Positions 32,766 to 40,908 of a stretch of DNA of 59,347 bases are shown here, in pieces (the first letter of the stretch is position 1; each line of letters opens with the position of its first letter). The notes under the pieces are model-generated. The model was given only the letters and a program-made list of their open reading frames with translations, did no database searches and was not told the DNA's origin. A program made the translations under genes and the position numbers. The stretch is from Caccoplasma_A sp045587545. GTDB taxonomy: Bacteria; Bacteroidota; Bacteroidia; Bacteroidales; G3-4614. The stretch lies in NCBI GenBank assembly GCA_045587545.1, contig JAZNCN010000023.1:1-59347 (forward strand), read 5' to 3'.

Positions 32766-33485
32766 TCATTCGCAAACCGCACGGACAGAGTGCCCGTTGT
32801 AACGGTCGTAGAAGTTCCAGCCCACATTGCCCGAATCGAAGAGCAAGTTGTAAGCGCCGTCGCTGCCGTACGTACTGAGCGAACTTGACCAGTAGCCGCC
32901 GTAACTGCCCGCAAGGCTGAGATCGCTATTGTAGCGATAGCCTGCCGCAGGGAGAAATATACTGTTGCCGTTCTTCTTACTTGTTACTTTATAACCATTT
33001 ACTCCGTTTTGAGTAGTCCATATCCATGTACAGTTATTTGTGTCCATTAACTCTTCTTGCTCTGCTGTCGTTGGCATGCGCCAACTGCCTCCCCAATTTA
33101 CATGGGCTGCATCATCTGTGAGTTCTAATGTAGTTTTATTATCTACTGTGCCATAATATGAATCTGTGCAGTATTTCATCATTGAGTTATATGTGCCATT
33201 GCAATATTTATAGGCACTCCAATCGTAAGTTGTTTTTGGTGTGGTTTCGCCCCATGCAAAATAGTAACCATACTCCTCGAGGGAATTTGCTCCTACATTG
33301 CAAGTAGCCCATTTGACTGATAAGCCGAGGTCTACGTAGCCTTTACCGTTTTCCATGCCCGTCGGAGCATAAATATTACTAATAGGGTTTAATAGCGCCT
33401 CTTCTTCGTCTTCACTACAACTTGTTATCATTGGCATTGCTATCAGTAATGATAATAGTAATGTTATTAATTTTAAGTGTTTCAT
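32766..33485 (-). CDS. FISUMP/C-type-lectin-like lipoprotein, possible DGR target protein
   Basis: A 239-residue lipoprotein: signal peptide ending PMITSCSEDEEE with Cys23 as lipidation site. It then has the GKGYVDLGLSVKWATCNVGA start and WGGSWRMPTTAEQEELM middle of FISUMP (Fibrobacter succinogenes major paralogous) domains, which adopt a C-type-lectin-like fold. It ends with YWSSSLSTYGSDGAYNLL, then a segment finishing GHSVRAVCE, the usual place for hypervariable residues in DGR-diversified lectin-fold proteins. The first ~180 codons have ordinary AT-leaning codons; the last ~57 do not. Probably a surface-exposed binding protein. Partner unknown. Monocistronic with its own promoter at 33611-33642. 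Confidence 0.8.
   Translation of the reverse strand: MKHLKLITLLLSLLIAMPMITSCSEDEEEALLNPISNIYAPTGMENGKGYVDLGLSVKWATCNVGANSLEEYGYYFAWGETTPKTTYDWSAYKYCNGTYNSMMKYCTDSYYGTVDNKTTLELTDDAAHVNWGGSWRMPTTAEQEELMDTNNCTWIWTTQNGVNGYKVTSKKNGNSIFLPAAGYRYNSDLSLAGSYGGYWSSSLSTYGSDGAYNLLFDSGNVGWNFYDRYNGHSVRAVCE
32769..32939 (-). other. Candidate DGR variable region (3' end of the lipoprotein gene)
   Basis: The last 57 codons are GC-rich and heavy in NNC codons. Counting back from the stop, the residues at likely variable positions read CAC, AAC, TAC, GAC, TAC, TTC, AAC, GGC, GGC, TTC, AAC, TAC, GGC, GAC, AGC, GGC, TAC. All can arise from AAC by changing only the two adenines. Tyr is TAC in all seven cases up to 32933, but in only about 4 of 14 cases earlier in the gene. 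Trp, Ser and Arg scaffold residues stay as in related proteins. No template repeat, Avd or reverse transcriptase gene is in the window. Confidence 0.5.
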
Positions 33486-33527
33486 AATTGTTTGTTTTAT
33501 TTAAATTATTATGTTTTGTTTTTATTG

Positions 33528-33563
33528 GGTCATTTAGGTCATTAGGGTTATTAGAGACATTAG
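33528..33563 (-). repeat. Four imperfect 9-bp tandem repeats in the lipoprotein leader
   Basis: On the plus strand GGTCATTTA, GGTCATTAG, GGTTATTAG, AGACATTAG follow one another. They lie in the 5' untranslated leader, 42-78 bp before the lipoprotein start. Apart from these, the motif at 33587 and the promoter, the 33486-33795 spacer holds no gene. Confidence 0.6.
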
Positions 33564-33586
33564 GAATACTAAAGACTGCGGACTGT

Positions 33587-33606
33587 GCATGCTCTGTTCC
33601 TACTTT
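33587..33606 (+). repeat. Short dispersed motif GCATGCT...CCTACTT, copy 3
   Basis: GCATGCTCTGTTCCTACTTT matches 2592-2611 and 32458-32476. It lies directly downstream of the lipoprotein -7 box, where transcription would begin. Confidence 0.5.
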
Positions 33607-33610
33607 AATG

Positions 33611-33642
33611 CAAAAATATGCTAATTTTATTTAAGATACAAT
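33611..33642 (-). promoter_or_regulatory. Promoter of the lipoprotein gene
   Basis: On the minus strand ATTG (33642-33639), a 20-bp spacer and TATTTTTG (33618-33611). The leader to the ATG at 33485 is about 120 nt. Confidence 0.65.
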
Positions 33643-33708
33643 AGCGGCATAGTTATAAAAAATGAGTCACAAGGGTATATAAAATATGTGAATATCATAT
33701 AAATAGGA

Positions 33709-33740
33709 GAATTTAATAGATATCTATATCTATTAAATTC
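33709..33740. promoter_or_regulatory. Long AT-only inverted repeat upstream of mnmA
   Basis: GAATTTAATAGATAT and ATATCTATTAAATTC are perfect 15-bp arms with a 2-bp centre, followed by TTATTTTTTTG. It could act as a terminator, or as an operator just upstream of a -7-like TATTTTCG at 33752-33759. No plus-strand gene ends before it, so an operator or a leftover terminator are both possible. Confidence 0.55.
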
Positions 33741-33795
33741 TTATTTTTTTGTATTTTCGCATAATTGTAATAGTTTTATTTGGTTAATTGAAGAG

Positions 33796-34878
33796 ATGAG
33801 AGTTTTGGTTGGAATGAGCGGAGGTGTTGACAGTTCGGCTGTCTGCGTTATGCTTATGGATATGGGATATGAGGTTATTGGTGCTACTTTAAGAATGTGG
33901 GACAGAACTTCTGATGACGAAGAGCCTCAGTTTATTACCGATGCTAAAAACTTGGCAAACAGATTGGGTATTGAACACCATGTTATTGATATTCGAGACC
34001 TATTTAAAGAGGGGGTAATAAAACCATTTATCGCTGAGTATATGAATGGTAGAACTCCCAACCCATGCGTTATGTGCAATCCCAATTTCAAGTGGAGATC
34101 TCTTATGGCAACAGCAGACAAATTAAACTGTGATAAAATTGCTACAGGACACTACGTAAATATAATAGAAGAGAATAATCGTTTTTTTATTGAAGAGGGT
34201 GGTGATGGTAGCAAGGATCAATCGTACTTCTTATGGCAATTATCACAAGAGCAACTTTCTCGGACTATTTTCCCTTTAGGCAGATATATTAAAAGTGATG
34301 TCAAAGAGATGATGCGCCAACGTGGCTTTGAGAGTAGCGCCAACAAAACCGAGAGTATGGAGATTTGTTTTATAGAAAAGGATTATCGCTCTTTTTTACG
34401 CCAAAATGTAAAAGATATTGACCAACGTTTTGCAGGTGGCTATTTTGTTGATAAGCTTGGCAAAAGATTGGGACAACACAAAGGGTATCCGTTTTATACT
34501 ATTGGACAACGCAAAGGTCTTGAAATTGCATTGGGACGACCTGCATACGTTACAAAAATAAACCCTGTTAAAAACACCGTTAAACTTGGGTTTGAGGAAG
34601 ATTTATTTGTAAACGGAATGAGAATTGACGGTTGTAAATTTGTTGATAAGAGACTATTATCATCTACTGATTTGGTTATCAGAATACGTTACAGAGGTAC
34701 CCCTTATAAAATAAAGAAATTAGTAATGGAAGGAGATGAAACATCTGTTGTCTTTGACTCTCCTGCTTCGGCTATCGCTCCGGGGCAATCGGCTGTATTT
34801 TATATTGGAAACAGAGTTGTTGGAGGCGGTTTTATAAACTCTCCATTATCTGAGAGAGAGATTGAGGCTATACTATAA
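33796..34878 (+). CDS. mnmA: tRNA-specific 2-thiouridylase MnmA
   Basis: A 360-residue enzyme that thiolates U34 of tRNA-Lys, -Glu and -Gln using sulfur relay. PP-loop VGMSGGVDSSAVCVML binds ATP. The two cysteines that form the persulfide/disulfide pair are in NPCVMCNPNFKW and ESMEICFIEKDYR. The C-terminal barrel ends with SPASAIAPGQSAVFY. It is the first gene of a cluster with a protease and xseAB, ending 7 bp before the next ATG. Confidence 0.97.
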   Translation: MRVLVGMSGGVDSSAVCVMLMDMGYEVIGATLRMWDRTSDDEEPQFITDAKNLANRLGIEHHVIDIRDLFKEGVIKPFIAEYMNGRTPNPCVMCNPNFKWRSLMATADKLNCDKIATGHYVNIIEENNRFFIEEGGDGSKDQSYFLWQLSQEQLSRTIFPLGRYIKSDVKEMMRQRGFESSANKTESMEICFIEKDYRSFLRQNVKDIDQRFAGGYFVDKLGKRLGQHKGYPFYTIGQRKGLEIALGRPAYVTKINPVKNTVKLGFEEDLFVNGMRIDGCKFVDKRLLSSTDLVIRIRYRGTPYKIKKLVMEGDETSVVFDSPASAIAPGQSAVFYIGNRVVGGGFINSPLSEREIEAIL

Positions 34879-34885
34879 GCATATC

Positions 34886-36169
34886 ATGAAAAGGTTTGTA
34901 TTTATTATACTCGTATGCATACTCGCCTACCCTGTTAATGCTGATGAAAGTCTCTTTTTTAGGATATGGTTTACAGACAAAAACGAGTGTGGTTACTCAA
35001 TAGACAATCCTATTGATTTTTTATCAGAAAAAGCCATTGATAGACGCAAGAAACAGAATATAAGAATAACGGAAGAGGATTTACCTTTAACAGAAAAATA
35101 TTGCAAAGAAATTACCAATATTGCAGGTAAAGAGCTATGCCGATCAAAATGGCTTAACACAATAGTTGTTGAGAGCAACGACTCATCTTCTATAAAAGTT
35201 ATAGAACAACTACCATTTGTGAAAAAAGTAGAATTTATTTGTTTTAAGGGCAAAAAGGAGAAGGTAAAAGATGAGAAGTATTTCTCGTATGGCAAAATCA
35301 ATAGCGATTCAATATATGGAGCGTCGCAAGAGATTATTAATTTTACGAACTGCAAACCCTTACACTCAAAAGGGGTAGAGGGTAACAATATTTATATCGC
35401 TGTTCTTGATGCCGGATTTGGTGGGATTGATACTCTTTCGGAGTGGTTTGACTATAAAAGAATAAAATTTGCAACCGACTTGGTAAATCATAAAGGGAAT
35501 ATCTTCAAAGAACATAATCATGGTACTGCTGTACTCTCCATAATGATGTGCAATAATAGAGGCAAGTATATTGGTATTGCGCCCAAATGTGATTATGCTC
35601 TTATTCGTACCGAAGATATGAGTATTGAGGCGGCATACGAAGAGGACCTTTGGGTTAAAGGTGCTGAAATTGCAGATAGTATTGGTGTTGATATCTTAAC
35701 TTCGTCGTTAGGGTACAAAAACATGCAACCTGCGATATCTTCAATTGGCGCAGAGATTGCTGTTCAAAAAGGAATGGTGGTTATTAATAGTTGCGGAAAC
35801 AGAGATAAAGATGGTATTACAGCTCCTGCTGATGCACAAAGTATAATTGCTGTTGGTTCTGTTAATAAAAAAGGCAAAATCTCAAATTTTTCATCAAGGG
35901 GCTACAGAAAAGATAATATTGTAAAACCTGATTTAGTAACATTAGGGGAAGAGTGCCCAATAATTGACTCTGACGGAAATACAAAATGTGCATATGGGTC
36001 ATCTTTTGCTGCCCCAATTGTAGCCGGCAGCGCAGCCCTTATTTGGCAAAGTATGCCTCAACTTACGGCAAATGAGGTTGCATATTTTTTAAGAGGGTGT
36101 GGAAATAGAAAGCGAAAACCATCTCCAATTTACGGATATGGTATTTTTAAAATAAAAAATTTGAGATAA
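34886..36169 (+). CDS. Secreted subtilisin-like (S8) serine protease
   Basis: A 427-residue protein with a signal peptide (KRFVFIILVCILAYPVNA) and a propeptide-like region of ~150 residues. The S8 triad is Asp in IAVLDAGFGGID, His in EHNHGTAVLSIM and Ser in YGSSFAAPIVAGSAALI, with the oxyanion Asn in VINSCGN. It has no C-terminal sorting domain; it ends soon after the catalytic domain (YGYGIFKIKNLR). I use the ATG at 34886 rather than the TTG at 34862 inside mnmA. Substrate unknown. Confidence 0.92.
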   Translation: MKRFVFIILVCILAYPVNADESLFFRIWFTDKNECGYSIDNPIDFLSEKAIDRRKKQNIRITEEDLPLTEKYCKEITNIAGKELCRSKWLNTIVVESNDSSSIKVIEQLPFVKKVEFICFKGKKEKVKDEKYFSYGKINSDSIYGASQEIINFTNCKPLHSKGVEGNNIYIAVLDAGFGGIDTLSEWFDYKRIKFATDLVNHKGNIFKEHNHGTAVLSIMMCNNRGKYIGIAPKCDYALIRTEDMSIEAAYEEDLWVKGAEIADSIGVDILTSSLGYKNMQPAISSIGAEIAVQKGMVVINSCGNRDKDGITAPADAQSIIAVGSVNKKGKISNFSSRGYRKDNIVKPDLVTLGEECPIIDSDGNTKCAYGSSFAAPIVAGSAALIWQSMPQLTANEVAYFLRGCGNRKRKPSPIYGYGIFKIKNLR

Positions 36170-36185
36170 CTATTTTAGTTGCAAC

Positions 36186-37487
36186 ATGGCTGAAAATATT
36201 ACACTATACGAACTCAACAATATGGCAAGTATTGCCATTGGTAGCGCGTTACCTGATAAATACAGGGTTGCTGCAGAAATAAGCGAACTGCGTGAGAACT
36301 CATCAGGACACTGCTATATGGAGTTGGTTCAGAAAGATGAACAAGGACGAACTGTTGCCAAGGCAAGAGCAAATATTTGGGCTGCCACATATCGTAAACT
36401 ACGCCCGTTTTTTGAATATTCAACAGGTATAACATTAAAAGCCGGAATTAAAATACTTGTTTGCGTAAAGGTTTCTTTTGACCCTCTTTATCACTACTCT
36501 CTGACTGTTTGGGATATTGACCCCGCCTACACCATAGGCGATATGGCTATGCGCCGAACCATGATTTTAAAACAGCTGCAAGAGGAGGGTGTTATTGACG
36601 ACAACAAACATCTTGAATTAACACCAATACCTCAAAGAATTGCTGTTATTTCGTCAGCTACAGCGGCAGGGTATGGAGACTTTTGCGACCAACTAAAAAG
36701 AAACTTAAAGGGATATATATTTTATCCCGTTCTCTTTAAAGCCCTTATGCAAGGCGACCAAAGTGCCGAAAGCATTATTAATGCTCTTAATAGAATTTAC
36801 AATCATATTGACTTGTTTGATTGTGTTGTTATTATAAGAGGTGGTGGCGCAACTTCAGAATTAAATTGCTTTGACAGCTATGAACTTGCTGTAAATGTTG
36901 CACAGTTTCCTTTACCTGTAATTGTGGGAATAGGACATGATCGTGATATTACTGTTTTGGATTATGTTGCAAACCAAAGTGTAAAAACTCCCACTGCCGT
37001 TGCTGAATTTTTAATTTCAAGAGCCAATAACAATTACGAATATCTAAATGAGTTGAGCGGAGAGATTACTGAGAGAATAAAAAACTCTCTTTATGATAAT
37101 AAAATAAAACTCAATGCTATTGAAATGACTATTCCTGCTCATATCTCAAATAGAGTGGAAAGAGAGAGAATGAAATTATCTCAATTTGGCAATAAAATTG
37201 CGTCAGGAGTTAATACAAAAATAACAAAAGCAAAGATAAATTCTGCAATTTTATCAACCTCTATAAAGGAGCGTATTGAGAGGGTTGTTGAAAGGGAGAA
37301 ATCAAAATTGTCACTGATTGAAAACAATATAAACCTATCTTCGCCCGATAGGATTTTAAAACGCGGGTACTCCATTGCCATAAAAGATGGACGCTCCATA
37401 AAAAGTATAAATGAGATTAAGAATAACGATAATATAGATATTATGTTTGCCGACGGTACAGCTTCGGCAGAGATTAAAAAGAGATAA
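36186..37487 (+). CDS. xseA: Exodeoxyribonuclease VII large subunit
   Basis: A 433-residue subunit of the single-strand exonuclease that trims DNA ends into acid-soluble oligonucleotides. An OB-fold lies at about residues 1-100 (YRVAAEISELRENSSGHCYMEL), then the catalytic domain with IAVISSATAAGYGDF, VVIIRGGGATSELNCFDSYELA and VGIGHDRDITVLDYVANQSVKTPTAVAEFL. A long coiled-coil region follows, and the C-terminus DRILKRGYSIAIKDG is characteristic. xseB follows after 5 bp. Confidence 0.97.
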   Translation: MAENITLYELNNMASIAIGSALPDKYRVAAEISELRENSSGHCYMELVQKDEQGRTVAKARANIWAATYRKLRPFFEYSTGITLKAGIKILVCVKVSFDPLYHYSLTVWDIDPAYTIGDMAMRRTMILKQLQEEGVIDDNKHLELTPIPQRIAVISSATAAGYGDFCDQLKRNLKGYIFYPVLFKALMQGDQSAESIINALNRIYNHIDLFDCVVIIRGGGATSELNCFDSYELAVNVAQFPLPVIVGIGHDRDITVLDYVANQSVKTPTAVAEFLISRANNNYEYLNELSGEITERIKNSLYDNKIKLNAIEMTIPAHISNRVERERMKLSQFGNKIASGVNTKITKAKINSAILSTSIKERIERVVEREKSKLSLIENNINLSSPDRILKRGYSIAIKDGRSIKSINEIKNNDNIDIMFADGTASAEIKKR

Positions 37488-37492
37488 TAGTT

Positions 37493-37693
37493 ATGGATAA
37501 AATTAAGAGTTACAGCGAGGCTGTTAGCGAACTTGAAGAGATTGTTGCAAAACTACAAAGCGACGAATGCAGAGTTGATGAACTAAAAGCATATGCTCAA
37601 AAGAGTGTTGAGCTGTTAAAGTTTTGCAAAGGTTATCTTTTTCAGACTGATGAGGAACTTAAGAAACTTTTAGAGAATATCGGGGAAGAATAG
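37493..37693 (+). CDS. xseB: Exodeoxyribonuclease VII small subunit
   Basis: A 66-residue helical subunit with SYSEAVSELEEIVAKLQ and VDELKAYAQKSVELLKFCKG, matching XseB. Several copies wrap around one XseA. The stop codon TAG lies inside the hairpin shared with pflA. Confidence 0.95.
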   Translation: MDKIKSYSEAVSELEEIVAKLQSDECRVDELKAYAQKSVELLKFCKGYLFQTDEELKKLLENIGEE

Positions 37694-37716
37694 GGGGGGG
37701 TAATTACCCTATTCTT
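37686..37716. terminator. Shared terminator containing both xseB and pflA stop codons
   Basis: Perfect stem AAGAATAGGG / CCCTATTCTT (37686-37695 with 37707-37716) with a G-run loop. The xseB stop (37691-37693) and the pflA stop (37709-37711) lie in opposite arms. Confidence 0.8.
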
Positions 37717-38434
37717 TATTGATAAATTGTTGCATCTTCTTTATCTCTTCTATTCGTTTTTTATCAAGAGCCTCAACTCCTTCCAACGGATAAGGAATTC
37801 CTAACTCTTTGTATTTAAACACTCCTAATGTATGATAAGGTAACCACTCTATTTTTTCAACTACATTATATGGTTTTAAATACTCTATCAGGGATTTAAT
37901 GGAGTTATCGTTATCGGTTAAAGTTGGCACCACAACATGACGTATCCATGTTGGAATGTTCCTACTCTGCAACTCATCTAAAAAGCGCAGTGTTGCTTGC
38001 CCGTTACTTCCGGATACTTTTTTACACAATCCTGCATCAAGAGCCTTTATATCTAATAGAACAAGATTTGTGTAATCCAATACCGAGAGCGTTTTTTCGG
38101 TTACTATAGAGCCTGCCGTATCAAGTGCAGTATGTACCCCGGCTTCTTGACATAGTCTGAAATATTCTCGTACAAATAGGGGTTGCATCAAAGGTTCTCC
38201 TCCTGTAAGAGTTACACCTCCACTCTTTATGAAATTTTTATAACGCATTGCCTCGTCAAAGAGTTGAGATGGTGTATATTCATATTTTGTTTTTGCTTGA
38301 ATATCCCATGTATCGGGATTATGACAATAGGCACAACGCAAGGGACAACCCTGCATAAAGGTTACAAAACGAATTCCGGGACCGTCAACGGTCCCGAAAC
38401 TCTCTATTGAATGTATTTTACCTACTATTTCCAT
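37709..38434 (-). CDS. pflA: Pyruvate formate-lyase activating enzyme
   Basis: A 241-residue radical-SAM enzyme. Cys30, Cys34 and Cys37 in GCPLRCAYCHN hold the 4Fe-4S cluster, and GGVTLTGGEPLMQP is the SAM-binding glycine motif. It abstracts a hydrogen from PflB to install the glycyl radical under anaerobic conditions. The ATG at 38434 is 7 bp after the pflB stop, so both are co-expressed. Confidence 0.96.
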   Translation of the reverse strand: MEIVGKIHSIESFGTVDGPGIRFVTFMQGCPLRCAYCHNPDTWDIQAKTKYEYTPSQLFDEAMRYKNFIKSGGVTLTGGEPLMQPLFVREYFRLCQEAGVHTALDTAGSIVTEKTLSVLDYTNLVLLDIKALDAGLCKKVSGSNGQATLRFLDELQSRNIPTWIRHVVVPTLTDNDNSIKSLIEYLKPYNVVEKIEWLPYHTLGVFKYKELGIPYPLEGVEALDKKRIEEIKKMQQFINKE

Positions 38435-38441
38435 TATCTAC

Positions 38442-40682
38442 TTACATAGATTGGTTGATAGTTCTTGAAATAACGTCTAATTGTTGTTCTTTTGTTAGTT
38501 TTACAAAGTTTACCGCATATCCTGACACACGAATTGTCAGTTGAGGATATTTCTCAGGGTGTTCCATTGCATCTATCAAAAGATCTGCATCAAACACGTT
38601 TACGTTCAAATGTTGTCCTCCTGTTGGAGTAAAGTATCCATCGAGTAGTCCTACAAGGTTATTTACTCTGATTTCGTTCTCTTTTCCTAATGCGGCAGGC
38701 GATATTGCAAATGTATATGATATTCCGTCATGTGCATGTTGGAATGGAAGTTTTGCAACAGATGCCAACGCTGCAACAGCTCCTTTTATATCGCGTCCGT
38801 TCATCGGGTTGGCGCCCGGTGCAAATGGAGTTCCTCCTTTTCGTCCGTCAGGAGTTGAACCTGTTTTCTTACCATATACAACATTACTTGTAATTGTAAG
38901 TATTGATTGTGTTGGTGTTGCGTTACGGTATGTTTCGTGTTGACGAAGATACTCCATAAAACGCTCGGTTATATCAACGGCTATCTTATCGGTGCTATCA
39001 CAGTTGTTTCCGAAAGGAACATAATCTCCTTCACGCTCAAATCCTACTGCCAAACCTCGCTCATCGCGTATTACTTTTACTTTACAATCGCGTATTGCGG
39101 CTAATGAATCGGCAACGATAGACAATCCTGCAATTCCTGTTGCACGGATACGCTCTACTCTACCATCGTGCAAACTCATCTCAAATGCTTCATATGCATA
39201 TTTATCGTGCATGTAGTGAATTATCTTCAATGCATTGATATAGACTTTTGCCAGCCAACGCATCATTTGAGAGTATTTTTGCATTACCTCTTCGTAATCG
39301 AGATATTCGCTGGTTATAGGGGCAAAACGTGGTGCTACTTGTACTCCGCTTATCTCATCGCGACCACCGTTTATTGCATATAACAAACATTTTGCAAGGT
39401 TAGCACGCGCTCCAAAGTATTGCATCTGCTTTCCTATCTTCATAGGCGATACACAACATGCTATTCCGTAGTCGTCGCCATATTCAACACGCATTAAATC
39501 GTCATTCTCATATTGGATTGCTGATGTATCAATTGATACTTTTGCACAATACTTTTTCCAATTTTCAGGTAGTTTTTCTGCCCATAGCACTGTTAGGTTT
39601 GGTTCTGGTGCGGGACCTAAGTTATATAGGGTATGAAGATAACGATAACATGTTTTTGTTACCAATGTTCTTCCATCTATTCCCATTCCGCCCAACGATT
39701 CAGTTACCCAAACAGGGTCTCCTGAGAATAGGTCGTTGTATTCAGGAGTACGTAAGAAACGCACTATACGAAGCTTTATAATCATTTGGTCAACTAACTC
39801 TTGAGCCTCCTCTTCGGTTAGTTTTCCTTCTCGTATATCTTTTTCAATATAGATATCCAAGAATGTTGCTGTACGTCCGATGGACATTGCTGCTCCATCT
39901 TGGTCTTTTACTGCTGCCAAATATGCCAAATATACAAATTGTACAGCCTCGCGTGCATCTTTTGCAGGGCGAGTTACATCAAATCCGTAACTTGCACACA
40001 TCTTTTCAAAGTCCTTTAGGGCTTTTATTTGCTCAGTAACCTCTTCGCGACTACGTATTGTCTCTTCAGTTATCTCTTGTATATCCAAACGTTTTTGGAA
40101 ATGTTTTTTCTCTGCGATAAGAACTTCTGTTCCGTACAATGCTACACGACGGTAGTCTCCTATGATACGACCACGTCCGTATGCATCAGGCAAACCTGTA
40201 ATAATTGCTGAACGACGTGCTTCCAACATCTCTTCGGTATATGCCGAGAAGACTCCTTCGTTATGTGTTTTACGATATTTTGTAAATATCTCTTTTGTCA
40301 TAGGGTCTAACTCATAGCCATAAGCGTTCAAGCTATTCTCTACCATACGTATTCCGCCTTTGGGGAAGATACCGCGTTTCAAAGGAGCATCTGTTTGCAA
40401 ACCTACTACAACCTCATTATCTTTATCGATATACCCCGGTCCGTATGTTGTTATTGTTTGTGGCAATTTGGTTTCGGCGTCGTAAACACCACGTTCACGC
40501 TCAACCTTAAACATCTCTGTTAGTTTATTCCATACTTTGCGAGTCTTCTCTGATGATGGTACCAAAAAACTCTCATCGCCTTCATAAGGGGTATAGTTTG
40601 TTTGAATAAAGTCGCGGACATTTATTTCGTCACGCCAAACATCTCCCTTAAAACCATTCCAATTGTCGTTACGATACTTCAT
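38442..40682 (-). CDS. pflB: Formate C-acetyltransferase (pyruvate formate-lyase)
   Basis: A 746-residue glycyl-radical enzyme that splits pyruvate and CoA into acetyl-CoA and formate during fermentation. The radical Gly is residue 721 in RVSGYAVNF, and the catalytic cysteine pair is Cys409-Cys410 in GIACCVSPM. The N-terminus NGFKGDVWRDEINVRDFIQTN and TPDGRKGGTPFAPGANP are standard. Normal length. It supports an anaerobic lifestyle. Its promoter lies at 40741-40772. Confidence 0.98.
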   Translation of the reverse strand: MKYRNDNWNGFKGDVWRDEINVRDFIQTNYTPYEGDESFLVPSSEKTRKVWNKLTEMFKVERERGVYDAETKLPQTITTYGPGYIDKDNEVVVGLQTDAPLKRGIFPKGGIRMVENSLNAYGYELDPMTKEIFTKYRKTHNEGVFSAYTEEMLEARRSAIITGLPDAYGRGRIIGDYRRVALYGTEVLIAEKKHFQKRLDIQEITEETIRSREEVTEQIKALKDFEKMCASYGFDVTRPAKDAREAVQFVYLAYLAAVKDQDGAAMSIGRTATFLDIYIEKDIREGKLTEEEAQELVDQMIIKLRIVRFLRTPEYNDLFSGDPVWVTESLGGMGIDGRTLVTKTCYRYLHTLYNLGPAPEPNLTVLWAEKLPENWKKYCAKVSIDTSAIQYENDDLMRVEYGDDYGIACCVSPMKIGKQMQYFGARANLAKCLLYAINGGRDEISGVQVAPRFAPITSEYLDYEEVMQKYSQMMRWLAKVYINALKIIHYMHDKYAYEAFEMSLHDGRVERIRATGIAGLSIVADSLAAIRDCKVKVIRDERGLAVGFEREGDYVPFGNNCDSTDKIAVDITERFMEYLRQHETYRNATPTQSILTITSNVVYGKKTGSTPDGRKGGTPFAPGANPMNGRDIKGAVAALASVAKLPFQHAHDGISYTFAISPAALGKENEIRVNNLVGLLDGYFTPTGGQHLNVNVFDADLLIDAMEHPEKYPQLTIRVSGYAVNFVKLTKEQQLDVISRTINQSM

Positions 40683-40740
40683 AAGTGTTCAATTTCTGCT
40701 TGAAAAATGTTTTTATTTTCTCTTTTTTTGTTGTCAGGTG

Positions 40741-40772
40741 CAAAATTACTACAAATTATCCATAGCGACAAA
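40741..40772 (-). promoter_or_regulatory. Promoter of pflB-pflA
   Basis: On the minus strand TTTG (40772-40769), a 20-bp spacer and TAATTTTG (40748-40741) match both boxes of the Bacteroidota consensus. Confidence 0.7.
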
Positions 40773-40836
40773 CTATGTAAAAGTTTTAACTTATAGTAGA
40801 CAAACTGAAGAAACGAAATTAAGTGTAGAATATAAA

Positions 40837-40862
40837 AGCGAAAAGATTTTTCTCTTTTCGCT
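40837..40862 (-). terminator. Terminator of the LamG-domain gene
   Basis: Perfect 10-bp stem AGCGAAAAGA / TCTTTTCGCT (40837-40846 with 40853-40862), followed on the minus strand by TTTATATTC. It separates this gene from the pflB promoter. Confidence 0.7.
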
Positions 40863-40908
40863 CTCTATGGTTAAACCTCTCTCTTTGTTAAGAGAAAAAG
40901 ATATATAA

